Positions 23,718 to 33,542 are shown, counted from the stretch's first letter. The stretch is DNA of 42,422 bases from Veillonellaceae bacterium (GCA_012523975.1 JAAYSF010000014.1:1-42422); one strand, 5' to 3'. Made by a program: numbers and translations. The notes: a model not told the origin generated them from the letters alone.

Positions 23718-24785
23718 ATGCTGGATAAACTTCAATCCTTTGAAGATAGATATAATGAGCTTGAGTCGCTCATCAGCGACCCTGATGTTATTGCCAATAT
23801 GACTGAGTGGCAAAAGCATACCAAGGCTCATGCCAAACTAACGCCCATTGTTACCAAGATTCGCGAATACAAAGAGGTGCAGCAGGGAATTAAGGATGCC
23901 CTCGAGATGTTAGGCGAAAAACTTGATGATGATTTTCGCGAAATGGTATCTTCGGAATTACACGAGTTAAAGAAAAAAAACGAGGAACTTGAGCAGGAGC
24001 TAAAAATTTTGCTTATGCCCAAAGATCCCAATGACGAAAAAAGCGTAATTGTTGAAATCCGGGGCGGCGCAGGCGGCGACGAAGCCGCTTTGTTTGCCGG
24101 CGACCTGTTCCGGATGTATACCCGTTATGCCGAGGATAAGGGCTGGCGGACGGAAATCCTTGATGCCAACCCATCGGATTTAGGTGGATTTAAAGAAGTT
24201 ATCTTTACCGTTGACGGGGACGGCGCGTACAGCAAGCTCAAGTATGAAAGCGGTGTGCACCGTGTGCAGCGGGTTCCGACAACCGAGTCCAGCGGCCGGA
24301 TTCACACCTCAACGGTTACGGTGGCTGTACTGCCTGAGGCTGAAGAAGTCGATATCGACGTAAATCAAAATGATCTCAAAGTAGACACTTATTGTGCCAG
24401 CGGCGCAGGCGGTCAGCACGTTAATAGAACTGAATCGGCTGTTCGGATAACTCACTTGCCGACAGGCGTGGTTGTGACTTGTCAGGACGAAAAATCACAG
24501 CTGAAAAATCGCGATAAAGCTATGCGCGTGCTAAGAGCCAAGTTGCTTGAACTTGAGCAGGAGAAGCAGCGCAGCGAAGTTGCTGAAACAAGGAAAAACC
24601 AAGTCGGTAGCGGTGACCGCAGCGAGCGCATCCGCACTTACAACTTCCCGCAGGGAAGGGTTACCGACCACCGAATTGGCTTAACATTGCATAAATTGGA
24701 CTTTGTCCTGAACGGGGATATTGATGAGTTAGTCAATGCCCTGATTACCGCCAGTCAAAGTGATCAAATGAAACAGGTTGATTGA
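23718..24785 (+). CDS. prfA: Peptide chain release factor 1
   Basis: The 355-residue RF1 recognises UAA and UAG. It has [14 protein letters not shown] in domain 1, the anticodon-mimic tripeptide region containing [19 protein letters not shown] (PTT-like, hence RF1) and the catalytic SGAGGQHVN with Gln near residue 233. taggagg lies before the ATG. Its stop overlaps the prmC start (TGATG), so the factor and the enzyme that methylates its GGQ glutamine are translationally coupled. Confidence 0.98.
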   Translation: MLDKLQSFEDRYNELESLISDPDVIANMTEWQKHTKAHAKLTPIVTKIREYKEVQQGIKDALEMLGEKLDDDFREMVSSELHELKKKNEELEQELKILLMPKDPNDEKSVIVEIRGGAGGDEAALFAGDLFRMYTRYAEDKGWRTEILDANPSDLGGFKEVIFTVDGDGAYSKLKYESGVHRVQRVPTTESSGRIHTSTVTVAVLPEAEEVDIDVNQNDLKVDTYCASGAGGQHVNRTESAVRITHLPTGVVVTCQDEKSQLKNRDKAMRVLRAKLLELEQEKQRSEVAETRKNQVGSGDRSERIRTYNFPQGRVTDHRIGLTLHKLDFVLNGDIDELVNALITASQSDQMKQVD

Positions 24786-25663
24786 TGATGGATAAAACAA
24801 AAACAACATGGACGATTAGCAGCATTTTAACATGGACTAAGCAGTACTTTAGCGAAAAGGGTGTGGATAATCCGCGCCTTGACGCTGAAGTACTGCTTTC
24901 CCGTATTCTTGGCAAAGACCGGCTGTATTTATATGTTAACTTTGATCAGCCGCTGCAGCCGGCTGAGCTTGCAGCTTTCCGCGATGCCGTAAAGCAGCGG
25001 GCGGCTCGACAGCCGGTAGCTTATATTATCGGCAGCAAAGAATTTATGGGCCTGAAATTCAAAGTCAGTTCGGCAGTGCTTATTCCTCGTCCCGACACCG
25101 AAATACTTGTTGAAACAGCTATCAGCCGTCTTGAAAAAATTTCTAAACCGCGCGTTCTGGATATTGGAACAGGCAGCGGAGCAATAATAATAAGTGTTAT
25201 TGCCAATTTAAAATCAGCACAAGGCGCAGCTGTAGATATTTCAAAAGAAGCTTTGGCGGTTGCCGCTGACAATGCCCACAGCAACGGTGTAGCAGATCGG
25301 CTGGAGTTTTATCGAGGTGACTTGTTTAATCCGGTTGCCGGTCAAAAGTTTGATGCCATATTATCTAACCCGCCGTACATACCAAATGACGATATCGCCG
25401 GACTTGAACCCGAGGTTCAGCGTGAACCGAAACTGGCGCTAGCCGGCGGCAAAGACGGATTGGATTATTACCGCCGTTTAATTGACCAAGGCTCAGCTTA
25501 TCTAGAACCTGGCGGATTTATGGCTTTGGAAGTTGGCATCGGACAAGCCGCCTCTATCGCTGATTTAGCTAAAAAAAACCGCTTGCTCCAAGTCACTGGC
25601 ATTATAAAAGACTACGCCGGTATTGACCGAGTGGTAGTTCTCGAACAAAGGCAGGATAATTAA
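24785..25663 (+). CDS. prmC: Release factor glutamine methyltransferase
   Basis: The 292-residue SAM-dependent enzyme methylates the GGQ glutamine of RF1 and RF2. Helical N-terminal domain (about 1-90), SAM-binding VLDIGTGSGAIIISVI near 120-135 and the active-site NPPY (195-198). ATG at 24785 overlaps the prfA stop; TTG at 24782 and ATG at 24788 are alternatives. The following gene begins immediately after its stop codon. Confidence 0.97.
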   Translation: MMDKTKTTWTISSILTWTKQYFSEKGVDNPRLDAEVLLSRILGKDRLYLYVNFDQPLQPAELAAFRDAVKQRAARQPVAYIIGSKEFMGLKFKVSSAVLIPRPDTEILVETAISRLEKISKPRVLDIGTGSGAIIISVIANLKSAQGAAVDISKEALAVAADNAHSNGVADRLEFYRGDLFNPVAGQKFDAILSNPPYIPNDDIAGLEPEVQREPKLALAGGKDGLDYYRRLIDQGSAYLEPGGFMALEVGIGQAASIADLAKKNRLLQVTGIIKDYAGIDRVVVLEQRQDN

Positions 25664-26710
25664 ATGAAGACAGCAGTTTTCGTTGTAGATAAAGATAATC
25701 CGGATAAAGAAAGCCTTGCGCAGGCCGCACAAATCCTCGCCGGGGGCGGTTTGGTTGCGTTTCCGACCGAGACAGTTTACGGTCTGGGTGCCAACGGTCT
25801 TGATGAGAAAGCCTCCGGCGGCATTTACCGTGCGAAAGGCCGGCCATCCGACAATCCCTTAATTCTCCATATAGCGGAAAAGTCGGCTCTTAACAATTTG
25901 GTAACTGAAATAACTCCCAGCGCTAAAGCCTTAATCGATAAATATTGGCCGGGTCCGCTCACGGTTGTGCTGCCGCGCGCTCAAGTTATCCCTGATATAA
26001 TAACCGGGGGCTTGGATACTGTAGCGGTACGGATGCCGGACTCGGTTGTAGCCCGTGAACTTATCCGGATGGCCGGAGTGCCGATTGCGGCGCCTAGCGC
26101 CAATACTTCAGGGCGGCCAAGCCCGACGACCGCGCAAATGGTTATTGACGATCTCAACGGTAAAATCGATGCCGTTATTGATGCAGGACCCTGCGATGTT
26201 GGTGTAGAATCGACCGTAATTGACTGCACAACTGTCGTGCCCACCCTCCTGCGTCCGGGCGGCATCACCTTGGAAATGTTGACCGATACACTTGGCGCCG
26301 TTGATCTTGATAAAGCACTGCTAACTAAAGATGCTATTCCCCGCTCGCCCGGTATGAAATATACGCACTACGCTCCCGAGGCACCTATGGCATTAATCGA
26401 GGGCCAGCCTGATAAAGTTGTAAGGGAGCTTAAGCGCCAGGTCGAGCAAGCTCTGGCTGAGAACAAGGCAGTGGGCGCAATTGCTGCGCAAGAATCTGTG
26501 GCAGTACTGCCGGCAGAAGTTAAAGCGGCAGTTTACGGCCCAAGAGGCTGTGTTGAGCAAATTGCTGCAAATTTATATAGCAGTTTGCGCTATTTTGACA
26601 ATCATCAAGTTGATATAATTTTTGCCGAAGGCATCTGTGAAGACGGTTTAGGTCTAGCGGTCATGAATCGGATGCGAAAAGCAGCAGGGCATAGGATAAT
26701 CAAAGTTTAA
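25664..26710 (+). CDS. ywlC: Threonylcarbamoyl-AMP synthase, Sua5 type
   Basis: The 348-residue product makes threonylcarbamoyl-AMP for the t6A37 tRNA modification. The YrdC-like domain (about 12-205) has LVAFPTETVYGLGANG, KGRPSDNPLILHI and SANTSGRPSPT. The linker SPGMKYTHYAP leads to the extra C-terminal Sua5 domain (about 235-348), which E. coli TsaC lacks. aggataatta precedes the ATG, adjacent to prmC. The order prmC-ywlC-mntP-ywlE-rpiB-ywlG-glyA-upp follows B. subtilis, with spoIIR not present here. Confidence 0.97.
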   Translation: MKTAVFVVDKDNPDKESLAQAAQILAGGGLVAFPTETVYGLGANGLDEKASGGIYRAKGRPSDNPLILHIAEKSALNNLVTEITPSAKALIDKYWPGPLTVVLPRAQVIPDIITGGLDTVAVRMPDSVVARELIRMAGVPIAAPSANTSGRPSPTTAQMVIDDLNGKIDAVIDAGPCDVGVESTVIDCTTVVPTLLRPGGITLEMLTDTLGAVDLDKALLTKDAIPRSPGMKYTHYAPEAPMALIEGQPDKVVRELKRQVEQALAENKAVGAIAAQESVAVLPAEVKAAVYGPRGCVEQIAANLYSSLRYFDNHQVDIIFAEGICEDGLGLAVMNRMRKAAGHRIIKV

Positions 26711-26782
26711 ATTGCCTGGCTATGTGAATGGCATGTATATCGTATAGCGGCTGTTCATATACATTAGGCGGAGGTGGAAACA

Positions 26783-27382
26783 TTGAGTAGTTTGGAGTTA
26801 GTGATACTAAGCGTGGCGCTTGGTACCGATCTGTTTTCAGTAGCTATTCCGATCGGCATGAATCGGGTGCCGCCTAGGATTATACTGCGTGCTGCTGCTG
26901 TTTTTGCGATATTTCACATTATTATGATATTAACGGGCTTTTATGCCGGCCGGTGGCTAGGCACAGTAGTAGAGCATCTGAGCAGTTATCACATAAACGC
27001 GTCGAGTGCGCTTGTCGAGAACTGGGCCAGTATTTTGGGAGCAATCGTTTTAGCCGGGCTTGGTGCTTATATGATAAAAGAAAGTTTGACGGAAGATGAT
27101 GACGACCAGGTAAAGGGTCATCCACTAAAGGGAGTTACGCTCATTATGCTGGCTACCAGTGTAAGCATCGACGCACTGGCGGCAGGCTTTAGCCTTGGTA
27201 TGATGGACGTTGATTTATTTAAGCTCAGCGTTATTCTTGGCATCGTCATTTTCGGCATCGCCACGCTTGGCTTAGGCTTAGGGCGGCGACTGGGCCGGTT
27301 TATCGGCTCGCGATCGGAAATCGTCGGTGGTTCGGTGCTTATCCTGCTTGGAGCGCATGTACTGTATACTACGCTGACTTAG
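26783..27382 (+). CDS. mntP: MntP-like manganese efflux pump
   Basis: The 199-residue product has six predicted membrane segments in two related halves. It shows GTDLFSVAIPIGM near the N-terminus and SIDALAAGFSLGM in the second half, the Asp-containing motifs of the MntP (YwlD/YebN) family that exports Mn2+. The first motif is TDLFSV rather than the common MDAF(A/S)V, a modest divergence. TTG at 26783 is preferred to GTG at 26774 because ggaggtgg would overlap the latter. No manganese riboswitch fits in the 70-base gap upstream. Confidence 0.88.
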   Translation: MSSLELVILSVALGTDLFSVAIPIGMNRVPPRIILRAAAVFAIFHIIMILTGFYAGRWLGTVVEHLSSYHINASSALVENWASILGAIVLAGLGAYMIKESLTEDDDDQVKGHPLKGVTLIMLATSVSIDALAAGFSLGMMDVDLFKLSVILGIVIFGIATLGLGLGRRLGRFIGSRSEIVGGSVLILLGAHVLYTTLT

Positions 27383-27451
27383 CAGCAGGATTTTTTGAAC
27401 TTTGAACCAATCATTATAAAAATGGGATATACTAAGGAAAGGTTGTTAGAT

Positions 27452-27922
27452 ATGCTTAGCATATTGGTAGTTTGTACAGGGAATACCTGCCGGAGCCCGA
27501 TGGCTGAAGCGCTTCTGAAGCAAAAAGCAAAGGAAACCGGTCTGAGCGATAGTGTGCACATTACATCGGCTGGGTTGGCTGCCGGAGGAAAATTTCCGGC
27601 ATCTCAGGGCGCGCATAGCGTTATGCGGAGGCGGGGACTTGATTTATCTAAGCACCGTTCACATCAATTGGCGCAGCAAGATGTAGAGATGGCCGACCTA
27701 ATACTTACAATGACAAGAGGCCATAAGCAAGCCATTCTTGCTTTTTTTCCTGAAGTTAAGGACAAGGTATTTACTTTGCCGGAATTTGCCGGAGCCGATA
27801 ACGATGTAGCCGATCCGTATGGCGGCGATGTACGAGTTTATGATGCTTGTGCTAATCAAATAGTACAATTAGTTGATAAAATATGGGAAAAAATTGTCGC
27901 TTTAGCAGGAAATAAAGCCTAA
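27452..27922 (+). CDS. ywlE: Protein arginine phosphatase (YwlE type)
   Basis: The 156-residue low-molecular-weight phosphatase has CTGNTCRSPMAEAL, with nucleophile Cys-8, Arg-14 and general-acid Asp in VADPYGGD near 121-128. Thr-12 in the loop, where classical tyrosine phosphatases carry Ile, is the residue linked to phospho-arginine specificity in B. subtilis YwlE. ATG at 27452 fits aaggaaagg and the family start; an upstream TTG extension is not supported. Its partner kinase McsB is not in this window. Confidence 0.93.
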   Translation: MLSILVVCTGNTCRSPMAEALLKQKAKETGLSDSVHITSAGLAAGGKFPASQGAHSVMRRRGLDLSKHRSHQLAQQDVEMADLILTMTRGHKQAILAFFPEVKDKVFTLPEFAGADNDVADPYGGDVRVYDACANQIVQLVDKIWEKIVALAGNKA

Positions 27923-27961
27923 ATGGCGAAATTGACCAAGATATAACATGGAGGTATCTCA

Positions 27962-28399
27962 GTGAAAATAGCAATTGGCAGTGATCATGGCGGTTTCAGG
28001 CTTAAAGAAGAAATTAAAGCAATGCTGACCGAAAAGAAAATTGATTTTCAGGATTTTGGCACACATTCTACCGAATCGGTTGATTACCCCGACATTTCCC
28101 GTAACATTGCAGAGGCGGTGGCCTTCGGGGATTATGACCGGGGCATTATTATATGCGGGACAGGCATTGGGGTCAGTATTGCCGCCAATAAGATAAAAGG
28201 AATCAGAGCGGCGTTATGCAATGATGTATTCTCGGCGCAAATGTCGCGCGAGCATAATGATGCCAACATCTTAACTCTGGGAGAAAGGGTTATCGGTCCA
28301 GGACTAGCCTGCATGATTGTTGAGACTTGGCTTGGTGCTGAGTTTGCCGGCGGACGTCACGGCCGGCGGGTCGAAAAAATAGCCGAACTCGAAAAATAA
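27962..28399 (+). CDS. rpiB: Ribose-5-phosphate isomerase B
   Basis: The 145-residue product has IGSDHGGFRLKEE near the start, the CGTGIGVSIAANK loop with its catalytic Cys and SREHNDANILTLGERVIG. It interconverts ribulose-5-phosphate and ribose-5-phosphate, the precursor that Prs uses. The GTG start follows ggaggtatct. Downstream of ywlE as in B. subtilis. Confidence 0.96.
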   Translation: MKIAIGSDHGGFRLKEEIKAMLTEKKIDFQDFGTHSTESVDYPDISRNIAEAVAFGDYDRGIIICGTGIGVSIAANKIKGIRAALCNDVFSAQMSREHNDANILTLGERVIGPGLACMIVETWLGAEFAGGRHGRRVEKIAELEK

Positions 28400-28427
28400 A
28401 CGGGCGGTACCGCTTAGGGGTGATGAT

Positions 28428-28979
28428 ATGGAGACCGAAGTTGCTAATATTGCACGTCAAACTCAAGCGGCGCTGACTGAACTCATTGCGGCAGCCGCGC
28501 TCAAGTCAGGCCAAATCGTTGTTATTGGGTGCAGCACCAGCGAAGTGCGTGGCGAAAAAATCGGGTCAGCCGGCTCGGATGAGGTGGCCGCTGCTATCTT
28601 AACTGCTTTGCGGCAAACTTTGCAGAATACGGGAATCTTTTTGGCTATCCAGTGCTGTGAGCACCTTAACCGTGCGCTGGTTGTTGAGCGGCAAGTCATG
28701 GAGCAGTACAGCCTGGAACAGGTTGCTGTTGTACCTGTTCCAAAGGCGGGCGGGGCACTGGCAGCCCGGGCTATGCGAAGTTTTGACGATGCCATTGTTG
28801 TCGAGACAATTGCCGCTAATGCCGGTCTTGATATCGGCAGTACTTTAATTGGTATGCATTTAAAGCGTGTAGCGGTGCCGGTTCGCTTAACGCAAAAATA
28901 CATAGGGCAGGCTTTTGTTACCGCAGCAAAGACCCGGCCTAAGCTCATCGGCGGCGCGCGCGCCGTTTATGAACTGTAG
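28428..28979 (+). CDS. ywlG: YwlG family protein (TIGR01440), unknown function
   Basis: The 183-residue product has VVIGCSTSEVRGEKIGS in the first third, a CCEHLNRALVVER motif and a C-terminal HLKRVAVPVRL...GGARAVY. These are conserved in the YwlG family, whose role is not established. It lies between rpiB and glyA, a position widely conserved in Firmicutes. The start ATG follows aggggtgatgat. It is soluble, with no membrane segment. Confidence 0.92.
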   Translation: METEVANIARQTQAALTELIAAAALKSGQIVVIGCSTSEVRGEKIGSAGSDEVAAAILTALRQTLQNTGIFLAIQCCEHLNRALVVERQVMEQYSLEQVAVVPVPKAGGALAARAMRSFDDAIVVETIAANAGLDIGSTLIGMHLKRVAVPVRLTQKYIGQAFVTAAKTRPKLIGGARAVYEL

Positions 28980-29015
28980 AGTATATAACGTAGTAAAATA
29001 TGGAGGTAATGATTA

Positions 29016-30248
29016 ATGAGCACACTTTACGGTATTGATCCAGAAATCGCACGGGCAATAGACCTGGAACTCCAGCGCCAGCAGAACAAGTTGGAATTAA
29101 TTGCGTCAGAAAACTTTGTCAGTAAGGCTGTCTTAGAAGCACAAGGCTCAGTTTTGACCAATAAATATGCTGAAGGATATCCAGGCAAACGCTACTACGG
29201 CGGCTGTGAATATGTTGATATTGTGGAGCAGCTGGCAATCGACAGAGCAAAAGAACTCTTTGGTGCCGAGTTCGTCAACGTCCAGCCCCATTCCGGAGCG
29301 CAGGCTAATACGGCAGTATATTTTGCCTGTTTGAATCCCGGCGATACAATTCTAGGTATGAATTTATCGCATGGCGGTCACTTAACACATGGCAGCCCGG
29401 TTAATATTTCGGGTAAATACTTCAACATTATTCCGTATGGTGTTGATGCCGAGACTAATCTCATCGACTATGATGAAGTCGAAAGATTAGCAAAAGAGCA
29501 CAAACCTAAAATGATTGTGGCCGGAGCCAGTGCTTATCCACGGATTATTGACTTTGAACGCATGGGCAAAATTGCGAAAAGCATTGACGCCCTACTGATG
29601 GTTGATATGGCTCATATTGCCGGTCTAGTAGCTGCTGGACTGCATCCGACACCGGTCGGTCACGCTGATATAGTAACAACTACAACCCATAAAACCTTGC
29701 GCGGCCCACGCGGCGGGATGATTATGTGCCGTGCCGACCTTGGTCCGGCTATTAACAAGGCCATCTTCCCTGGCATTCAGGGCGGGCCATTGATGCATGT
29801 AATTGCGGCCAAAGCAGTAGCGTTAAAAGAGGCCATGGGTGAGGAGTTCCGTTTATATCAAGAGCAAGTTGTTAATAATGCTAAAACGCTGGCTCATAAA
29901 CTTACCGACCTCGGCTTTAAGCTAGTGTCGGGCGGCACTGATAATCACTTAATTCTAGTTGACGTTCGCAAGCAAAATTTGACCGGCAAGCGCGCTGAGC
30001 AACTGCTTGATGAAATTGGGGTAACGGTAAATAAAAACACTATTCCGTTTGACCCGGCCAGTCCGTTCGTAACAAGCGGCATTCGCATTGGTACACCGGC
30101 CCTTACCTCACGCGGTATGAAGGAAGCCGACATGCTGATTGTGGCCGAAATTATCGGCATGATCTTGAACAACCCTGATGATGCCGAGGCTAAATCACGT
30201 GCCATTACCCTTGTCAGCGAACTCTGCCAGAAGCATCCGCTATATTAA
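29016..30248 (+). CDS. glyA: Serine hydroxymethyltransferase
   Basis: The 410-residue PLP enzyme converts serine and tetrahydrofolate to glycine and methylene-tetrahydrofolate. [32 protein letters not shown] and the PLP-lysine segment [14 protein letters not shown] (Lys near 228) are intact. ggaggtaatgatta precedes the ATG. It supplies one-carbon units for purine and thymidylate synthesis. Confidence 0.98.
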   Translation: MSTLYGIDPEIARAIDLELQRQQNKLELIASENFVSKAVLEAQGSVLTNKYAEGYPGKRYYGGCEYVDIVEQLAIDRAKELFGAEFVNVQPHSGAQANTAVYFACLNPGDTILGMNLSHGGHLTHGSPVNISGKYFNIIPYGVDAETNLIDYDEVERLAKEHKPKMIVAGASAYPRIIDFERMGKIAKSIDALLMVDMAHIAGLVAAGLHPTPVGHADIVTTTTHKTLRGPRGGMIMCRADLGPAINKAIFPGIQGGPLMHVIAAKAVALKEAMGEEFRLYQEQVVNNAKTLAHKLTDLGFKLVSGGTDNHLILVDVRKQNLTGKRAEQLLDEIGVTVNKNTIPFDPASPFVTSGIRIGTPALTSRGMKEADMLIVAEIIGMILNNPDDAEAKSRAITLVSELCQKHPLY

Positions 30249-30293
30249 TACAAATCAAAAGCGGTATAAAGCCGCCTGACTGGAGATGTTTTG

Positions 30294-30920
30294 ATGAATG
30301 CAAAAATTATTGACCACCCGTTGATACAGCATAAATTATCACTCATTCGCGACATAAAAACCGGCCCCAAGGAGTTTCGCGAGCTTCTTGAAGAGGTTGC
30401 CATGCTAATGGCCTACGAAATTACTCGGGACCTTCCCCTCGAAGAAACTGAAATAACTACCCCGGTAGCTACCTGCAAGTGCAAAATGCTGGCTGGCAAA
30501 AAAGTTGGGGTTGTGCCTATCCTCCGGGCCGGGCTCGGCATGGTAGGCGGTGTCCTAAAACTGATTCCGGCTGCCAAGGTCGGCCATGTCGGCCTATATC
30601 GCGACCCGGAAACCTTAAAACCAGTAGAGTACTACTGCAAACTGCCGACCGATGTTCAAGAGCGTGACTTCATTGTTATCGACCCGATGCTTGCTACCGG
30701 TGGCTCGGCTTCGACAACTATCGCGATGCTGAAACGGAAAGGCGCTAAACATATAAAACTGATGTGCCTTGTAGCTGCTCCGGAAGGAGTTAAGTTGGTT
30801 AACAATGACCACCCCGATGTTGAAATATATGTTGCAGCTGTTGACGAGTGTCTCAACGATCACGGCTATATTGTTCCCGGCCTGGGTGATGCCGGTGACA
30901 GGATATACGGTACCAAGTAA
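30294..30920 (+). CDS. upp: Uracil phosphoribosyltransferase
   Basis: The 208-residue salvage enzyme joins uracil and PRPP to UMP. It has the N-terminal [30 protein letters not shown] loop [14 protein letters not shown] near 130 and uracil-binding [20 protein letters not shown] at 30294 is preferred to TTG at 30291; tggagatg lies upstream. A terminator follows directly. Confidence 0.97.
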   Translation: MNAKIIDHPLIQHKLSLIRDIKTGPKEFRELLEEVAMLMAYEITRDLPLEETEITTPVATCKCKMLAGKKVGVVPILRAGLGMVGGVLKLIPAAKVGHVGLYRDPETLKPVEYYCKLPTDVQERDFIVIDPMLATGGSASTTIAMLKRKGAKHIKLMCLVAAPEGVKLVNNDHPDVEIYVAAVDECLNDHGYIVPGLGDAGDRIYGTK

Positions 30921-30924
30921 TCTT

Positions 30925-30957
30925 AAGGAGACCTGGAGCAAATCCACAGGTCTCCTT
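30925..30957 (+). terminator. Terminator after upp
   Basis: aaggagacctg (30925-30935) pairs with caggtctcctt (30947-30957), and TTCT follows. It separates the upp operon from the dCMP deaminase gene, though the T-run is short. Confidence 0.7.
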
Positions 30958-31006
30958 TCTAAGTTCTGATATATAGTACAGATTGTATTTACAAGGAAGT
31001 GAAATT

Positions 31007-31456
31007 ATGCCTCGCCCCTCTTGGGATGAATATTTTATGGATATTACGCGCGTTGTTGCTGAACGTTCGACCTGCCTTAGGCGTCATGTCGGGGCCGTTA
31101 TCGTAAAAGACCGGCGGCTGCTGGCGACCGGTTATAATGGTGCGCCACAGGGGCTTGCGCATTGTGAGAAGGTCGGCTGTCTGCGGGAAGAGTGCCATAT
31201 CCCGTCCGGTCAGCGTCATGAACTGTGCCGCGGGACTCATGCCGAACAAAACGCTATCGTTCAGGCCGCCCTTCATGGCGTCGCAATCGATGGCAGCACC
31301 TTATATTGTACGCACCAGCCCTGCTCAGGTTGCACAAAAATGATAATCAACGCCGGTATAAAGCGGATTGTTTACGAAATTGGCTATCCAGACGAACTAG
31401 CCGCTCAGCTTATCAACGAAGCAGGGATCGAAAGCATCTGTGTAGCAAAATATTAA
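31007..31456 (+). CDS. comEB: dCMP deaminase (ComEB family)
   Basis: The 149-residue zinc enzyme converts dCMP to dUMP. Zinc and catalytic residues are His-78 and Glu-80 in HAEQNAI, with Cys-106 and Cys-109 in [18 protein letters not shown] and TGYNGAPQG are also typical, and further cysteines ([10 protein letters not shown]) are shared with the family. ATG at 31007 fits aaggaagtg; a TTG at 30983 is unsupported. Its order after upp matches related anaerobes. Confidence 0.93.
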   Translation: MPRPSWDEYFMDITRVVAERSTCLRRHVGAVIVKDRRLLATGYNGAPQGLAHCEKVGCLREECHIPSGQRHELCRGTHAEQNAIVQAALHGVAIDGSTLYCTHQPCSGCTKMIINAGIKRIVYEIGYPDELAAQLINEAGIESICVAKY

Positions 31457-31470
31457 CCATAACGTACCAG

Positions 31471-31499
31471 CCTGCCAGGAAATTGTGGCAGGTTTTTTT
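31471..31499 (+). terminator. Intrinsic terminator after dCMP deaminase
   Basis: cctgcca (31471-31477) pairs with tggcagg (31486-31492), followed by seven T. Confidence 0.9.
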
Positions 31500-31569
31500 G
31501 TTCCAGAGAAATTATAAGTGGTGAATAATTCACTTAATGGTAATATTTATCAAGCATGTGTACAAACTA

Positions 31570-31598
31570 TTGCCGATGTGCTATTATCGGAGTAGAAT
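31570..31598 (+). promoter_or_regulatory. Promoter for the MazG-like gene
   Basis: TTGCCG (31570-31575), 17-base spacer and TAGAAT (31593-31598), 20 bases before the gene. Each hexamer is one or two bases from consensus. Confidence 0.45.
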
Positions 31599-31618
31599 GG
31601 GAAACTCCGGAGGGGTCT

Positions 31619-32257
31619 ATGATCTCGGCTATTTGTTTGCCTAAGTTAAATAATTTAACGCCGACGCTGCCGTCGACTTTGCTCAAGGCTGTGGAGGAAG
31701 CGGGGGAACTGGCGCGGGCGGTACTGAAGTTTTTGCCCTACCAGAACAAAACGGCCGAAGCCGATGAACTGCTGGCCGATGTTGCCGGCGAGCTATTGGA
31801 TGTTGCTCAGACTTGTGTCACGATGATTTTTGTGATGGAGGACTCCTACGGCATTAAGGCGGATGATCTTATCGGTGTCCACCTAGCCAAGCTTGACGCC
31901 AAAGGCTATTGTTTTGACCATCAGAGGGCTTATCGTATTTCAACGACCGGAAATTATAAATACCTTGAATTGCCGAGGCTGGCGATTGCAGATGTTAATC
32001 TGCTGACAACCGTTTGCAAGATTCAGGAGGAGTTGGGTGAACTGACTCAGTTTCTTGGCAAAAAGGCTGGAGCCTCAGGGGAACGGCGCGAAATAGATGA
32101 CGACAAGGTGTATACCGGATGCGCTCTGGAACTTTTAGACGTGGCTCAGTGCTGCTTTACCATGATGTATATTCTGGCAGAAAGTTATAATGTGGATATA
32201 GATAAGCTCATTCGTCTGCATATAGCTAAGCTCAAACGCAAAGGTTATTGCGCTTAG
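31619..32257 (+). CDS. Tandem MazG-like nucleotide pyrophosphohydrolase
   Basis: The 212-residue product is two copies of a MazG-fold half. Each keeps the EExxE...ExxD magnesium motif: Glu-26, -27, -30 with Glu-58 and Asp-61, and Glu-137, -138, -141 with Glu-171 and Asp-174. Both have ELLDVAQ and a HLAKLDAKGY / HIAKLKRKGY ending. Such enzymes often hydrolyse NTPs or house-clean nucleotides; the exact substrate is unknown. The ATG has ccggaggggtct just upstream; an earlier in-frame ATG at 31556 lacks one. Confidence 0.85.
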   Translation: MISAICLPKLNNLTPTLPSTLLKAVEEAGELARAVLKFLPYQNKTAEADELLADVAGELLDVAQTCVTMIFVMEDSYGIKADDLIGVHLAKLDAKGYCFDHQRAYRISTTGNYKYLELPRLAIADVNLLTTVCKIQEELGELTQFLGKKAGASGERREIDDDKVYTGCALELLDVAQCCFTMMYILAESYNVDIDKLIRLHIAKLKRKGYCA

Positions 32258-32394
32258 ATTAGGTGTTTGTTGTGATTAGTGCAACGATATTGGTAAATAT
32301 TTGTAAGCGTGTTATATTGCTTGTATGATCTGAATATATATAATTGACAGTGAATTTCATCACTTTTGTCGGTAAATCCCGCTATTTGTGCTGT

Positions 32395-32423
32395 TTGACA
32401 CTTCAAAAACGGTAGGTTAAAAT
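32395..32423 (+). promoter_or_regulatory. Sigma-A promoter for wecA
   Basis: Consensus TTGACA (32395-32400), exact 17-base spacer and TAAAAT (32418-32423), 34 bases before the start codon. The 200-base gap 32258-32457 otherwise has no gene. Confidence 0.75.
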
Positions 32424-32457
32424 GGACTTGTTGGTTAGAAATGAGGTGTAAAAATTT

Positions 32458-33486
32458 ATGCAGGCATATTTTGTGGCATTTACGATAGCATTAGCGGTAG
32501 CTTATATTGCAACGCCGCAAGTGATAAATCTAGCTACTAAGGCCGGCGCCCTTGATGCTCCGGATGCTCGCAAAGTTCACACTAAGCCAATCCCGCGAAT
32601 GGGCGGTTTAGCTATATACGCTGGTTTTGTACTGGCAGTACTGGCCAGTATGCATGTTAACCGGGAGATAATGGGCCTGCTTGCAGGCGGTACCTTTATT
32701 TTGATAATTGGAATTATTGACGATATCATGCAGTTGTCAGCTAAAGTCAAGCTGCTTGGACAGATTGCTGCCGCCGCTGTACTGGTGCTGTTTGATATTC
32801 GAATCGAATGGCTTACTAATCCGTTTGGCGAAATGATTTATGTTGAATATCTGGCTATTCCGCTTACGATTTTGTGGGTGGTTGGTCTGACTAATACTGT
32901 AAATCTGATTGACGGTCTGGATGGCTTGGCTGCCGGCGTCTCGACAATTGCGTCGATTACAATATTACTGGTTGCATTGCAGCAGAATTTTTGGTCGGTA
33001 GCTATTTTAAGCGCGGCACTGGCCGGAAGTGCGCTCGGCTTTTTACAGCATAACTTTAATCCGGCCAAGATCTTTATGGGTGATACCGGAAGCATGTTCC
33101 TCGGTTATATGCTGGCTGCAGTATCGGTCACCGGGGCCGTCAAAAGTGCGGCTACTATAGCGCTGATCGTGCCCATTGTGGCCTTAGGGCTGCCGATTAT
33201 GGACACAGCTTTTGCAATTATCCGCCGTTATATGAGCGGCAAACCGATTTTTAAACCCGATAAAGGTCACCTGCATCATCGGCTGCTTGAAATGGGACTG
33301 ACTCAGAAACAAGCTGTACTGCTTATGTATGTTATCAGCGGCTGTCTTGGAATGAGTGCTATCGCGTTAACCGAAGTAAACCGTGCTCTTGGCGCGCTTA
33401 TCGTAATAGGGCTGGTGGTAGTTGCCTTTTTAGGCGCCAGAAAGATTGGTGTGCTTAAGGCTACCAATTCAGTCGAAAGTCATTAA
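32458..33486 (+). CDS. wecA: UDP-GlcNAc:undecaprenyl-phosphate GlcNAc-1-P transferase
   Basis: The 342-residue multi-pass membrane protein (about 10-11 helices) of the WecA/TagO/MraY family loads a sugar phosphate onto undecaprenyl phosphate at the inner face of the membrane. It has RKVHTKPIPRMGGLA, GIIDDIMQLSAKVKLLGQI, DGLDGLAAG, MGDTGSMFLGY and GHLHHRL. Sugar is inferred as GlcNAc because wecB is next. The ATG follows gaggtg. It starts teichoic acid-like or O-antigen-like glycan synthesis. Confidence 0.93.
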   Translation: MQAYFVAFTIALAVAYIATPQVINLATKAGALDAPDARKVHTKPIPRMGGLAIYAGFVLAVLASMHVNREIMGLLAGGTFILIIGIIDDIMQLSAKVKLLGQIAAAAVLVLFDIRIEWLTNPFGEMIYVEYLAIPLTILWVVGLTNTVNLIDGLDGLAAGVSTIASITILLVALQQNFWSVAILSAALAGSALGFLQHNFNPAKIFMGDTGSMFLGYMLAAVSVTGAVKSAATIALIVPIVALGLPIMDTAFAIIRRYMSGKPIFKPDKGHLHHRLLEMGLTQKQAVLLMYVISGCLGMSAIALTEVNRALGALIVIGLVVVAFLGARKIGVLKATNSVESH

Positions 33487-33494
33487 TAGTTAGT

Positions 33495-33519
33495 AAAGGC
33501 GGGCATTGCCCCGCCTTTT
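33495..33519 (+). terminator. Weak terminator or attenuator between wecA and wecB
   Basis: aaaggcggg (33495-33503) pairs with cccgccttt (33510-33518) around a six-base loop, followed by only a short T stretch. Readthrough to wecB is likely. Confidence 0.6.
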
Positions 33520-33542
33520 GTTGCGAGGAAGGGAGAATGTGC

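Noticed and set aside
26711-26782. Manganese (yybP-ykoY) riboswitch upstream of mntP
   Set aside because: The gap is only about 70 bases and shows no extended paired structure of that family.
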